Of a stretch of 64,000 nucleotides of DNA, positions 43,282 to 53,030 are shown one piece after another. The number at the start of each line of letters is the position of its first letter. Position 1 is the first letter of the stretch. This DNA comes from UBA946 sp031550725. GTDB lineage: Bacteria > Bacillota > Clostridia > Oscillospirales > Ruminococcaceae. The translations under genes and the position numbers were made by a program. Below the pieces are notes generated by a model. That model made no database searches. It saw only the letters and a program-made list of their open reading frames with translations, and was not told the origin of the DNA. The stretch spans positions 62,001 to 126,000 of the forward strand of contig JAVBOH010000007.1 in NCBI GenBank assembly GCA_031550725.1, written 5' to 3'.

Positions 43282-43310
43282 ATTATATACTAAATGTTAT
43301 ATTATTTCAA
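43282..43310 (-). promoter_or_regulatory. Promoter of the DUF6514 gene
   Basis: On the - strand: TTGAAA, 17 bases, TATAAT. Confidence 0.7.
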
Positions 43311-43556
43311 GCAAATTCGTTCGACATTTTTTGGCTAAACTTGAGTTATAATTACAACAATTGCACTTTTAACGGCAATATGCACAACTATATATTACAT
43401 CTTGTATAAATAATAAACAACAAAAAACGCAGAGAAATGTCGAAGTGTCGAAATATTTTTTTAATATAATACTCTAAGGAAAACTATTTTTTATTACTAA
43501 ACGGATAAAAATAAATCGTATTACATATATTTCCAGTTATATCAAACGTATTCAAA

Positions 43557-43608
43557 TGAAATCGTTTACAAATATTCCATTGACGAAGCTAATCAAATGT
43601 GCTAAACT
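43557..43608 (+). promoter_or_regulatory. cre-like operator and promoter of the GH3 gene
   Basis: TGAAATCGTTTACA at 43557-43570 matches the CcpA cre consensus TGWAANCGNTNWCA at every fixed position. Ten bases later comes TTGACG (43580-43585), 17 bases and TAAACT (43603-43608). The site could serve CcpA or a local LacI-type regulator. The rest of 43214-43707 holds no gene. Confidence 0.7.
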
Positions 43609-43707
43609 ATATGTAGAAAAATCGGATAAATTTAGCTGATATACCTATATAGTGAAAGTGGTGTAAAATTCGAAAGACAAATATTTTAGAAAAGGATGGT
43701 CAGAGTT

Positions 43708-46530
43708 ATGGAAAGAAATTACCCTTTTTTAGACAGCACAAAACCTGTAAAGGAACGAATTGCTGACTTGCTGTCAAGACTAACCGTACAGGAAAAAATC
43801 TCAATGCTTCCAAGTCACATGCAAGGCGTGGAGCGTCTTGGCATTGGTGAATGGCATGTCGGATGTGAGGTTGCAAGAGGATATGTCGGACGTCAGGGCG
43901 AAATTGATGAAATATCGACAGTATTCCCCCAGCCTATCGGCATGGCATCAATGTTTGACCCTGAGCTAATGTATAAAATAGGAGAAATAGCCGGCGATGA
44001 GGCAAGATACTATTATCAGCAGTGCAAAAACGGCAAGCTGATGGTATGGGGACCAACTGTTGATATGGAGCGTGACCCACGCTGGGGACGTACTGAGGAA
44101 GGTTACGGAGAAGACCCATTTTTAACAGGCGAGATGACAAAGGCATACACAAAAGGACTTGCAGGAGAGGATGAATTTTACCTCAAGACTGTACCAACCT
44201 TAAAACATTTTTGTGCCGATAATAATGAGTTTGAGCGTGGAAGCTGTTCTGCGAATGTAGACCCACGTCTTTTGCATGAATATTATTATGCTGCATTCAA
44301 GCCTGCAATAACAGAGGGTGGAGCACATTCAATTATGGCAGCTTATAATGAACTCTCAGGCGTCCCTGCTGTTATGAACCCTGATATACAAACACTTTTA
44401 AAGGACGAATGGGGACTTGATTTTGTCGTTACAGACGGCGGAGATTTTTCACAGAATGTCTTGCTGCATGAGTTTCCGAACACTCATGCCGAAGCTTTGG
44501 CGCTATGCCTTAAAAACGGCGCTGATACAATGACAGATGCAAGTGATATCGTTATTGCAGCAGCAAAAGACGCTCTCGAAAGAAATCTTATAACCGAGGC
44601 TGATATTGATAAGTCTGTCGGAAATATTTTGCTTGGACGCTTCCGTCTTGGCGAGTTTGATGAAACACATCCATATAAAGATATGGACATTGAGCTTGAC
44701 AGTGAGTATGCCAAGAGTATTAATAAGGAAGCGGCGCTAAAGCAAGTTTGCCTGCTCAAAAATAATGGTATACTTCCATTGTCAAAGAATAAAAAGCCTA
44801 AGATTGCGCTTATCGGTCCAATCGGCGATCAAAATTATAAGGACTGGTATACAGGACTTTCCTCATATGAAATAAGTGTTAAGACTGGTATCGAAAAAGA
44901 ATTTGGTGCAGAAAATGTTACCTTTGACAATGGCTACGATATCACTGCCTTGAAAAGTATTGCAAACGAAAAATATCTTACAGTAACTGATGATGAATGC
45001 ACAATAAAGGCAGTATCTGATAATGCCGACACAGCATCACAGTTTGAATTTCACGACTGGGATTTTGGCTCTGTTAACCTAAAGTCAATTTTGAACGGCA
45101 AATATATTACCGATGATGGAACATACAAAGCTAAGAGCGATACACCATATTCATGGTTTATCCGTGAATGGCTGAAGCCTACTGTTTATGACGGTTTATA
45201 TAGTTTCCGTTCATGGATGGACAGAACTTATGATGTTTTCGTTGACACTAAAAACGACAATGCTCTGACAACTGCACCGTCATCACGAATTTCATCTGAC
45301 AAGCAGTTTGAAAAAATTGTTGTTTCAAGCGGATGTGAGCGTGCAGCAAAGCTTGCGAGAAATTCTGATATAGCAATAGTTTGTGTCGGAAATCATCCTA
45401 CGCAGGTTGCAAGAGAATGCTATGACCGCCCTGACATTGTTCTGCCAAAACACCAGCAGGAGCTTATAAAGGCTTGTATGAAAGCCAACAAAAATACAAT
45501 CGTTTTGATAATTTCAAGCTATCCGTATGCAATTAACTGGGAAAATGAAAATGTTCCTGCAATAATCTATACTTCCCACGCAGGTCCTGAGCTTGGAACT
45601 GCTGTTGCAAAGACATTATCCGGCGAGAATAACCCTGCGGCAAGATGTCCTATGACATGGTATAAATCCATTCACGAGCTGCCTAGCATTATGGATTATG
45701 ATATTATCACAAATGAAACCACATATATGTATTATAAAGGTGAACCGATATATCCGTTCGGACACGGCTTGTCATACTCAAAGTTTGCATATTCTGATAT
45801 GAACGTTACCGATAACATTGTTACCAATAACAATGGTGTTTTGAGTGTTACTGTAAATGTTAAAAACACCTCTGATATTGATGGTGACGAAGTCGTTCAG
45901 ATTTATTATCATGCTGAAAATGCAAAGATAAAGCGTCCCGAAAGAAAGCTATGCGGATTTAAACGTGTGCATATTTGTGCTAAGACAACAGAAACTGTAA
46001 AAATTGATATACCTCATAAAGCACTTGAATTTTATGACGTTTCTCGTGAGAAACTATGTGTTTCAAGCGGTGAATATAAGCTTATGGCTGGCGCATCCTG
46101 TCTTGATATCAGATTGTCAAAAAATGTTTATGTTAATGGCGAGAATATTCCTGCCCGTGATATCTCAAAGGTTATCAAACTTAAAAATTTCGATAAAAAA
46201 TCTGATGTAACATTGGAATTTTCCGCTGAAATGTTCGACCATTATGCTATTTCACATGACTGGGGCGGCAGTATCACATTGCAAAATGTTAATTTCTGCG
46301 ATTATGATTATGCCGAGATTATTGCTGCTGCACCTGCTGGCACTGCTGAACTTCAGATTTTCACTGATATCACAGTTGATGAGCCAATCGGAACAGCAAG
46401 TATCACACCGTCACCGTCAAAATCAAGCTTTATGACATACAAAATACCACTTGTTAAAATTTCAGGCGTATCGGATTTAACGCTTAAAATGAATGGATAT
46501 ATGTCTTTATATTCGATACAAATGAAGTAG
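43708..46530 (+). CDS. Glycoside hydrolase family 3 enzyme
   Basis: 940 residues. The TIM barrel carries W-G-P-T-V-D-M-E-R-D-P-R-W-G-R, K166-H167-F and nucleophile D243 in V-V-T-D-G-G. The alpha/beta sandwich is split by about 130 residues (405-545) with H-D-W-D-F-G-S, a possible carbohydrate-binding insert. A fibronectin-like domain and a C-terminal CBM6-like module (E-L-Q-I-F-T-D, M-N-G-Y-M-S-L-Y-S-I) follow. There is no signal peptide, so it should trim imported oligosaccharides as a beta-glucosidase or beta-xylosidase. Start chosen nine bases after AAAGGATG. Confidence 0.9.
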   Translation: MERNYPFLDSTKPVKERIADLLSRLTVQEKISMLPSHMQGVERLGIGEWHVGCEVARGYVGRQGEIDEISTVFPQPIGMASMFDPELMYKIGEIAGDEARYYYQQCKNGKLMVWGPTVDMERDPRWGRTEEGYGEDPFLTGEMTKAYTKGLAGEDEFYLKTVPTLKHFCADNNEFERGSCSANVDPRLLHEYYYAAFKPAITEGGAHSIMAAYNELSGVPAVMNPDIQTLLKDEWGLDFVVTDGGDFSQNVLLHEFPNTHAEALALCLKNGADTMTDASDIVIAAAKDALERNLITEADIDKSVGNILLGRFRLGEFDETHPYKDMDIELDSEYAKSINKEAALKQVCLLKNNGILPLSKNKKPKIALIGPIGDQNYKDWYTGLSSYEISVKTGIEKEFGAENVTFDNGYDITALKSIANEKYLTVTDDECTIKAVSDNADTASQFEFHDWDFGSVNLKSILNGKYITDDGTYKAKSDTPYSWFIREWLKPTVYDGLYSFRSWMDRTYDVFVDTKNDNALTTAPSSRISSDKQFEKIVVSSGCERAAKLARNSDIAIVCVGNHPTQVARECYDRPDIVLPKHQQELIKACMKANKNTIVLIISSYPYAINWENENVPAIIYTSHAGPELGTAVAKTLSGENNPAARCPMTWYKSIHELPSIMDYDIITNETTYMYYKGEPIYPFGHGLSYSKFAYSDMNVTDNIVTNNNGVLSVTVNVKNTSDIDGDEVVQIYYHAENAKIKRPERKLCGFKRVHICAKTTETVKIDIPHKALEFYDVSREKLCVSSGEYKLMAGASCLDIRLSKNVYVNGENIPARDISKVIKLKNFDKKSDVTLEFSAEMFDHYAISHDWGGSITLQNVNFCDYDYAEIIAAAPAGTAELQIFTDITVDEPIGTASITPSPSKSSFMTYKIPLVKISGVSDLTLKMNGYMSLYSIQMK

Positions 46531-46544
46531 AATTTACTCAATTA

Positions 46545-46584
46545 ACATGGCATCGCAGTAAACTTTTTTACTGTGGTGTCATGT
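46545..46584 (+). terminator. Long hairpin after the GH3 gene
   Basis: ACATGGCATCGCAGTAAA pairs with TTTACTGTGGTGTCATGT with a few mismatches and G-T pairs. No T run follows, so it may stabilise the 3' end rather than terminate. Confidence 0.5.
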
Positions 46585-46627
46585 GCTGATATGTTAAAAA
46601 ATATAAAGCCTTTTTTGAAATTATTAT

Positions 46628-46656
46628 TATTGCAATTTAGAATGAAATATGGTATA
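46628..46656 (+). promoter_or_regulatory. Promoter of the GH44 gene
   Basis: TTGCAA, 17 bases ending TATGG, then TATAAT; it leaves a leader of about 120 bases. Confidence 0.75.
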
Positions 46657-46780
46657 ATGACTATATGCTGTAAATGTTTTTATAGAGTTTTTATAGAATA
46701 TAATATATATGCAATGTAATATGCCATTGCAAGTCCATACCGCTGTTATAGGACATTAAGCTTTGGCATGGAGGTTGATA

Positions 46781-48844
46781 ATGAATTTTAACTGTCGAGT
46801 TATCAGGACAAAAAAGGTATCACGATATGTATTTGCCTTGACATCAGCGATGCTGATTCTTTTGCAGACTGCCCAGATGGGTGTTTTTGCAACACTGGCA
46901 GACAGTCAGGCTAAAATTGATACAGGCTGGACAGATACTGGAAAAATAACTGTTAACATTGATACAACAAAGAACAGAACTGCAATAAGTCCGTATATTT
47001 ATGGCTTGTGTGCAGACGGAAGTCTTACAGGTGTTACTGTTAATGCCGCTAAGCAGTCTGGTGCTGCAATGTCATCATATAACTGGGAAAACAATTTTTC
47101 CAACTCTGGAATTGCAGGAAATAACACAAATGATTATGCACTTATAAAGGGATATGTCGGTGCAAGCTTGAATTCGCCTGCACTTCATGCCGAAAATCTT
47201 GTAAGCAAGACAAATAAATTTGGCATACAAACAAGATATCTGACACTTCAGATGATGGGTTATGCCGCTAGCGACGGTAACGGCAAGGTTACGAGCTTTG
47301 ACAGCATTTCTGACAGATTTGACAAGATATCGTTTGATAATCCAGAGGGGTATTCAACTCAGCCAGATTTAAATGACGGTTCTGTCTATATTGATGAATA
47401 TGTAAGCTATCTTGTGAATAAATATGGTCACGCATCAAGCGGTGGAATTAATGGCTATTTCCTTGATTATGAACCGGAAAACTGGCGCAATAATTACCCT
47501 GTGCTTGATTTACCGGTGCTGACACCAAAAGTACTTGTAGAAAAATCAGCGGAGCTTGCTAGATCTGTAAAGAACATTGATAAATCCGCATTAGTTTTAG
47601 GTCCGTCTGTGAATGGTCTTGAGTCTTTTGTTAATCTTAGCAATCCTAATGAGTGGAAAAACTACTCTAACTCATACAGCTGGTTTATTGACTACTATCT
47701 TGATAAGATGTCTGCTGCGTCTGATGAAGCAGGAACAAGGCTTCTTGATGTTCTTGACCTGCATTTTATAAGCGAGGCTAAGGACTCTCTTATGGAGCCT
47801 GTTGTGGAGAGCAATACTATTTTTTCAAATGCCGCAAGAATGCAGGCAACCAGAATTTTATGGGATGCCTCTTATACTGAAAACAGCTTTTCAGCTATCC
47901 AGTATAAGCAGAATACACCGATTATCCCTACAATTCAAGCGTCAATAAGAATGTATTATCCAAATACAAAGCTTTCCTTTTCTGAATATAATTTCGGCGG
48001 CGGAAAGCATATAAGTGGTGCTATCGCTGAGGCTGATGCACTTGGTATATTTGCATCACAGGGTGTTTATATGGCTTGTTTACTACCAAATACGACTGAG
48101 TACTCTTATCAAAAATCTGCTATTAATATGTATACAAATTATGACGGCGTTGGCGGAACATTCGGGAATACTCTTGTTAAGTCTGATAACGGCGGTGACA
48201 ATATGAGTTCCGTTTACACTGCTATCAATAATAACAACGCCTCAACACTAAAATCTATACTTATCAATAAAAATGATACACTTGAAAAGAATGTCAAGGT
48301 TAAAATAACATCTGATATGCTTTATTCATCTGCATCTGTATATTGCCTTAACGGTGATTCATCAGATATCCGTCTGATTGAGCAGATTGATGATATTGAG
48401 AACAATACATTTGATTATGTTATGGAGCCACTGTCGATTTACTTGCTTGAATTTAACTGTGACGACACAATTATTGATACTCCAAATGTAACTACCGATG
48501 CACGTGTTACTGATATTTCCTCAAATGATTCAATTCAGCACAGTAATGCAATTTCCTCTGAAATCATAACAAATATTCCTGCAAGCTCTGCTGATTCTGA
48601 AATAAATTCTGATACACTGAGTGATGCTGTAACAGAGGTAATTTCTGATACTCAAAATTCATCTTTAACATCAGGCGGCAGTAATATGCAAACTGAAACA
48701 GATGAGCATGGAGATTTGATTGAAATTATACCGAATGATGATAGTTCCAGCGGAGTTCCGTTCGCTGTGAAAATTATTATCGGCGTTTTAGTTGCAGCTG
48801 TTTTCTTTGGAATGGGTTATGTTTTGGTTTATGACAAAAAGTAA
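46781..48844 (+). CDS. GH44 endo-glucanase/xyloglucanase, membrane-anchored
   Basis: 687 residues. A signal peptide covers about 1-40. The GH44 catalytic domain has S-P-Y-I-Y-G-L, Y-N-W-E-N-N-F-S-N-S-G, the acid/base E231 in L-D-Y-E-P-E-N-W, D-V-L-D-L-H-F and nucleophile E402 in S-E-Y-N-F-G-G-G. A Ser/Thr/Asp-rich linker (about 570-650) leads to one C-terminal membrane helix (F-A-V-K-I-I-I-G-V-L-V-A-A-V-F-F) and the tail Y-D-K-K. It should cut beta-glucans or xyloglucan at the cell surface. There is no dockerin, LPXTG or CBM. The start follows GGAGG. Confidence 0.88.
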   Translation: MNFNCRVIRTKKVSRYVFALTSAMLILLQTAQMGVFATLADSQAKIDTGWTDTGKITVNIDTTKNRTAISPYIYGLCADGSLTGVTVNAAKQSGAAMSSYNWENNFSNSGIAGNNTNDYALIKGYVGASLNSPALHAENLVSKTNKFGIQTRYLTLQMMGYAASDGNGKVTSFDSISDRFDKISFDNPEGYSTQPDLNDGSVYIDEYVSYLVNKYGHASSGGINGYFLDYEPENWRNNYPVLDLPVLTPKVLVEKSAELARSVKNIDKSALVLGPSVNGLESFVNLSNPNEWKNYSNSYSWFIDYYLDKMSAASDEAGTRLLDVLDLHFISEAKDSLMEPVVESNTIFSNAARMQATRILWDASYTENSFSAIQYKQNTPIIPTIQASIRMYYPNTKLSFSEYNFGGGKHISGAIAEADALGIFASQGVYMACLLPNTTEYSYQKSAINMYTNYDGVGGTFGNTLVKSDNGGDNMSSVYTAINNNNASTLKSILINKNDTLEKNVKVKITSDMLYSSASVYCLNGDSSDIRLIEQIDDIENNTFDYVMEPLSIYLLEFNCDDTIIDTPNVTTDARVTDISSNDSIQHSNAISSEIITNIPASSADSEINSDTLSDAVTEVISDTQNSSLTSGGSNMQTETDEHGDLIEIIPNDDSSSGVPFAVKIIIGVLVAAVFFGMGYVLVYDKK

Positions 48845-49072
48845 ACATTAATCTCATTTATACATTAAGTATTATATAATGTTGTGAAAATTTATGGACT
48901 GTAATTATTCGTATGAAAAATGCACAAATTATCCCTATATATTTACTTCATGTATACAAATATTGATATTTTATGTTTACAAAATTACAAATTAATATTA
49001 AAATATAGATTATAGCATTTATACGAGCGTTTTCATGTGCCTTTAAAAATGAAATATTAAGGAGGGATAATT

Positions 49073-51214
49073 CTGAAAGTTAAACTTAAGCTGACAGCCG
49101 CTATGATTATGCTTACAGTTGTCCCGATTATTATAATTGTTCTGATTGCGAATGGCTCAAGCCATAACCGTGCAATGAACTCACACCTTAATTTAATTCA
49201 AAATACTTTGAAAAATCAGGCTGAGGATATAAATTTTATTTTTGAAGATATTATCTCTAACAGCAAGCAAATTGTTTCTACTGATTATATTAAAGAGTAT
49301 ACCGAATTGAGCAACAAGGATAATTTTGATATTAATACCGGCTATTTGTATGCAGAAAAAATTGATATGCGTCTTGACAATCTGCTTAATCACAGCAATT
49401 CATTGCAAAAGGCTATGCTTATTAATAATTCCGGCATGATTATTGCATCAACTGATGACAGTGATGTTGGAAAGGCTATGTCGAATTATAAAGCACTGTT
49501 TTCGCTCGCATTGGATAACAATGGTTTTTCTTCATTCTATGTAAGCAGCGAATCAGGTAATTCCTCCCCTCTCTTTATTGTTTCAAAATCAATATATTCC
49601 TCAAATAATGAAAGACAGGGCATACTTTATCAGCTTTATAACACTAATTATTTGCAAAAATTTATGAACAGCCTTAAAATTGACAAATACAGCCGTGTTG
49701 CTGTTATGGATGATTCAGGAAATATTTTAGAATATCCTTATAAGGTTATAAAGAGCTATTCAGAGAACGCAAACTTTGCTCCTGCAAATGATAATATCAA
49801 GCAAATACTTGAATCTGACTTGGAAACTGCACAAAATACAATGATAGAGTGCGGCGGGTCTAGCCAGCCGTCACTGTTTTATAACGCAAAGATTTCAAAT
49901 AGCAACTGGACGCTTATTTCAATAACAAACAAAAATAATTTATCCTCTGAATTAAAGCGTGATGGCAACTCCTTAAAAACTGCTGCTGTTTTGCTTGTAA
50001 TTCTTGTTTGTGCCGCTGCTATTACATTTGTAATAATTTTCACAAAACCAATTGATGAAATTATTACTTACTTCCTTAAAAAGCAAAAGGGTGACCATAG
50101 TATAAGCTGTAATGTTAAATCGCACGACGAATTCCAATCTATCGGCGAGGCATTCAACAAGATGTTTGATGACATCTTTGAAAGTGAACAGCGTTACCGT
50201 ACTATTGTTGAGATGACAAACAATATTATTTTTGAAATCAACTTCAAAAAGCAGACAGTATACATATCAAAGAATTTCAATAAGAAGTTTAGTTTCAGAC
50301 CTGCTGATGATTCCTTGAAAGAAAGCTTTTTCTATAAGCTTCGTATCCACAAGGATGACAAGGACAGATATAATTCCGATTTAGCAAAAATACTAGGCGA
50401 CTGCAATTTCTGGCAGGGTGATTACCGTATCAAGAATATTTACGGTGATTTCGGCTGGGTAATGATAAAGGGTACTAAGTTCTTCGACAGCAATGAGCTG
50501 CCATCTAAAATAGTCGGTGTTATTGTTGATATCGACCGTGAGAAAAAGAGTGAAATGCATCTTTTGCAGCGTGCAAGCTATGATGCTTTGACACAGCTTT
50601 ATAACCGTGAAACATTCCTTAAGTCGCTTTCAAACGAGATTGAAGTTTCAACCATGAAAAAGACTTTGGATGCACTTATGTTTATTGATCTTGACGATTT
50701 CAAGCACTTTAATGATGAATATGGCCATGCGTGCGGCGACGAAGTATTGAAATTTGTTGCTGATACACTCAAGGAAATCAGCTTTGAGCGTGGTTTCTCG
50801 GGACGTTTCGGCGGTGACGAATTTGTATTATGTCTTACAAATCTTACGCTTTATGGTGATGCAGGTAAAATCGGTCAGGAAATTATCGATATCCTTGGTA
50901 AAGGCTTTAATTTCTCCAACGAGGAATTTAATCTGCATATGGTTGTTAGATGCTCAATTGGTATTGCGTTCCTGCGTGAAAGCGGAAAAACAACCGAAGA
51001 AGTTATTGCTGCTGCCGATGAGGCAATGTATAACATCAAAAAGCATGGTAAATCTGCATATGCATATGCAAAAGCTGGTACTGTAAGCAGTGAACCTGTA
51101 ACTATCGAGAGTGTATTTGAATCCTCAAGTGCGATTGACAGTTATGGCGGACAGCAGCCTGCTAAAGCTAGTGACGAAAAAGACGATACTTTAGCTGAAA
51201 GTATTAGTGAATAA
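49073..51214 (+). CDS. Diguanylate cyclase with Cache, PAS and GGDEF domains
   Basis: 713 residues from the proposed CTG start, six bases after GGAGGG. From there the N-terminus reads (M)KVKLKLTAAMIMLTVVP, a normal signal anchor; the first ATG (49103) has no ribosome site and cuts that anchor. Order: membrane helix, extracellular dCache-like sensor (about 40-290), second helix, HAMP-like linker, PAS (about 370-490), GGDEF with intact G-G-D-E-F. It should make cyclic di-GMP in response to an outside signal. It lies after two polysaccharidases, but I see no shared transcript. Confidence 0.85.
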   Translation: MKVKLKLTAAMIMLTVVPIIIIVLIANGSSHNRAMNSHLNLIQNTLKNQAEDINFIFEDIISNSKQIVSTDYIKEYTELSNKDNFDINTGYLYAEKIDMRLDNLLNHSNSLQKAMLINNSGMIIASTDDSDVGKAMSNYKALFSLALDNNGFSSFYVSSESGNSSPLFIVSKSIYSSNNERQGILYQLYNTNYLQKFMNSLKIDKYSRVAVMDDSGNILEYPYKVIKSYSENANFAPANDNIKQILESDLETAQNTMIECGGSSQPSLFYNAKISNSNWTLISITNKNNLSSELKRDGNSLKTAAVLLVILVCAAAITFVIIFTKPIDEIITYFLKKQKGDHSISCNVKSHDEFQSIGEAFNKMFDDIFESEQRYRTIVEMTNNIIFEINFKKQTVYISKNFNKKFSFRPADDSLKESFFYKLRIHKDDKDRYNSDLAKILGDCNFWQGDYRIKNIYGDFGWVMIKGTKFFDSNELPSKIVGVIVDIDREKKSEMHLLQRASYDALTQLYNRETFLKSLSNEIEVSTMKKTLDALMFIDLDDFKHFNDEYGHACGDEVLKFVADTLKEISFERGFSGRFGGDEFVLCLTNLTLYGDAGKIGQEIIDILGKGFNFSNEEFNLHMVVRCSIGIAFLRESGKTTEEVIAAADEAMYNIKKHGKSAYAYAKAGTVSSEPVTIESVFESSSAIDSYGGQQPAKASDEKDDTLAESISE

Positions 51215-51222
51215 ATTTTTTA

Positions 51223-51256
51223 AGGCTGTCGAATTTAAATCGTCAGCCTTTTTATA
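51223..51256 (+). terminator. Terminator of the GGDEF gene
   Basis: AAGGCTG/CAGCCTT stem followed by five T. Confidence 0.85.
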
Positions 51257-51278
51257 CTCTATTATCCGGCAAACACAA

Positions 51279-51330
51279 TCAAGTAGTACGTCGAAAAAAC
51301 GATGTTTTTTCGACGTACTACGCAATATTT
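51279..51330 (+). repeat. Hairpin repeat with ATCAAGTAG and TACGCA ends
   Basis: GTAGTACGTCGAAAAAA pairs with TTTTTTCGACGTACTAC around CGATG. Over about 35 bases it is nearly identical to the copy at 25584-25626 in the other orientation. It stands between converging genes. Confidence 0.65.
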
Positions 51331-51385
51331 ATAAATGAAAACGGCTGCATGATTTTTTCATGCAGCCGAAAAATATTATCAAATA

Positions 51386-51946
51386 TTATTTTGATGGCTT
51401 ATCTTTTTTAAGAAAAACAATCTTATAAACATCAACATCCCTGTAAGTAAGCAAATATGTCACAAATACTGTTGCTGACTGTAAAACCACAAGGAAAGTT
51501 ATACCTATTATGCCCCATGCATTTATATCTGCAATCACTCTTGATGATGTGAACATATCAACAAACGGTGTCATCCACATATTTAACAGCAGATAAAAAT
51601 TGAAGTAATCACCAATAACTCCTGCTTTCATCAAGTAAAGCCCAATTAGCATTATATATGATAAACCAGGACCAATAAGCGCCATTTTTATTGGCATAAA
51701 GCGGTCATATTCCATACCGTGAAACTTAACTAAATCCTTATCATTTTTTGCGGCATAATGCGACCAGTTAAACATCAAACCAAGTGTTACCAAAAGTGTG
51801 CAAATTGCGATTATTGCCTTTAGAAAAACAGATACCTGCATAATATGTAAAAGCATTACGCATATTATTAAACACATTATCTCTGAAACTATGCTGTATC
51901 CAATACCTTTTAAACACCTTGCAATAAAATTTTCCTTTTTTTTCAT
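51386..51946 (-). CDS. Unknown membrane protein, five helices
   Basis: 186 residues. Hydrophobic segments lie at about 11-33, 35-55, 80-100, 115-135 and 140-160, and the C-terminal tail is lysine-rich (F-L-K-K-D-K-P-S-K). I do not recognise the family. The start is not certain: the ATG at 51946 is 16 bases from AGAGG, and a TTG at 51970 lies upstream of that site. It is monocistronic. Confidence 0.6.
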   Translation of the reverse strand: MKKKENFIARCLKGIGYSIVSEIMCLIICVMLLHIMQVSVFLKAIIAICTLLVTLGLMFNWSHYAAKNDKDLVKFHGMEYDRFMPIKMALIGPGLSYIMLIGLYLMKAGVIGDYFNFYLLLNMWMTPFVDMFTSSRVIADINAWGIIGITFLVVLQSATVFVTYLLTYRDVDVYKIVFLKKDKPSK

Positions 51947-52112
51947 TTTAAATAATACATATCCTCTCAAAATTAAATAATATCCTTATTATAACTCATT
52001 TGCTCCGCTTTTTCAATATATACCACAAATATTTAATATGTTAATGCTAAAGATATTATAGTATGCGTAAGTTTTTTGTGCATACAAATATATTGAAAGG
52101 ACAGGCATAAAA

Positions 52113-52541
52113 ATGAAATCACCTACAAATTTGGAAAATGCACTTTATCAAAATGCTGTTATGGGTGCAACTTCGATAAAAAAGCTGTATCCGAGTGTTT
52201 CTGATACCAGTTTTAAAAGTGAGCTTAGAAATCAGTTCAATGAATATAAAAAGCAGACAAGAGTAATTTCGGGACAATTAAAGCGCAAAAATGCTGTTCC
52301 GGAAAAAATTCCAATGGTATCAAAAATAATAGCAGATGCAGATATTCGCTATAACTGCATTAAGGATAATTCCGTAAGTAACCTTGCTAAAATGATGCTT
52401 CAAGGCACAAATATGGGTATTATTAAGGTGACACAGGCACTTAATAATTCCATAAACGATAAGTCAAGCACTATTTCAGAGGCAAAAAGCATTTTATCAA
52501 AAGAGCAAAAATATGCCGAACGACTGAAATCATTCTTGTAA
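52113..52541 (+). CDS. Small helical protein of unknown function
   Basis: 142 residues, nearly all helical: N-A-L-Y-Q-N-A-V-M-G-A-T-S-I, then M-M-L-Q-G-T-N-M-G-I-I-K-V-T-Q-A-L and Y-A-E-R-L-K-S-F-L at the end. The arrangement resembles short clostridial ferritin-like or DUF2383-like bundles without obvious metal ligands. It starts behind GAAAGGACAGG and lies 15 bases before the 64-residue gene. Confidence 0.7.
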   Translation: MKSPTNLENALYQNAVMGATSIKKLYPSVSDTSFKSELRNQFNEYKKQTRVISGQLKRKNAVPEKIPMVSKIIADADIRYNCIKDNSVSNLAKMMLQGTNMGIIKVTQALNNSINDKSSTISEAKSILSKEQKYAERLKSFL

Positions 52542-52556
52542 AGTGAGGTAAAAAAT

Positions 52557-52751
52557 ATGTTTGAAAATGATGATAACTGCCGTTATGGCAACCACGCACG
52601 AGTAAATCCTGATAGACCTTATCAGATTAACGGCGCATTCAGCACGAACTGCATAACTTGTAACCACACAAATCCTGATGGTACAGTGGAAAATGTGCTT
52701 GAGGACAACGCTTATCTTGCACATGATATTTGTAACGAAAACCAGAAGTAA
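52557..52751 (+). CDS. Small Cys-containing protein, 64 residues
   Basis: Hydrophilic, with C8, a C-x-x-C pair (N-C-I-T-C-N-H) in the middle and one late Cys. That might bind a metal. It starts behind GTGAGGT, directly after the helical protein, so the two are probably cotranscribed. A MITE-like element begins nine bases after the stop. I do not recognise the family. Confidence 0.6.
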   Translation: MFENDDNCRYGNHARVNPDRPYQINGAFSTNCITCNHTNPDGTVENVLEDNAYLAHDICNENQK

Positions 52752-52760
52752 AATTGTTTT

Positions 52761-52868
52761 TATACTAATCCTCGATAGAAAAGTTTAAACAAAATCAAGC
52801 GAAAGTCTTGCGTTTATGGACTTTACGTAGATTTTTTTACAATCTTTTCAGAAGAGGATTAGTATTAT
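52761..52868. mobile_element. MITE-like element, second copy with other core
   Basis: The ends are TATACTAATCCTC and GAGGATTAGTATTATA inverted, extended by GAAAAG/CTTTTC. The core has hairpins CAAG/CTTG and AAAGTC/GACTTT. The ends match 24427-24599, but the core does not. No coding capacity. Confidence 0.6.
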
Positions 52869-52896
52869 ACCCGAGCAATTAATATTGTTCGGGTAT
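52867..52896 (+). terminator. Hairpin abutting the element
   Basis: ATACCCGA/TCGGGTAT with an inner CAAT/ATTG. The tail AAAATTTT is only partly T-rich. It may end the two small genes. Confidence 0.5.
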
Positions 52897-53030
52897 AAAA
52901 TTTTGAAAGATTAATATAATAAAAATTCAAAAACATAACAAGAAATATGCTGATTTTACATTATATATGGTTATATTTAATTTAAAATTATACCATTTGA
53001 CGTTTCTATATGTAAATTGGAACGAATTTA

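Noticed and set aside
43255..43450. Repeated TTCGAC/GTCGAA words between the DUF6514 and GH3 genes, LexA-like
   Set aside because: They do not match the CGAAC-N4-GTTCG box, and spacing is irregular.
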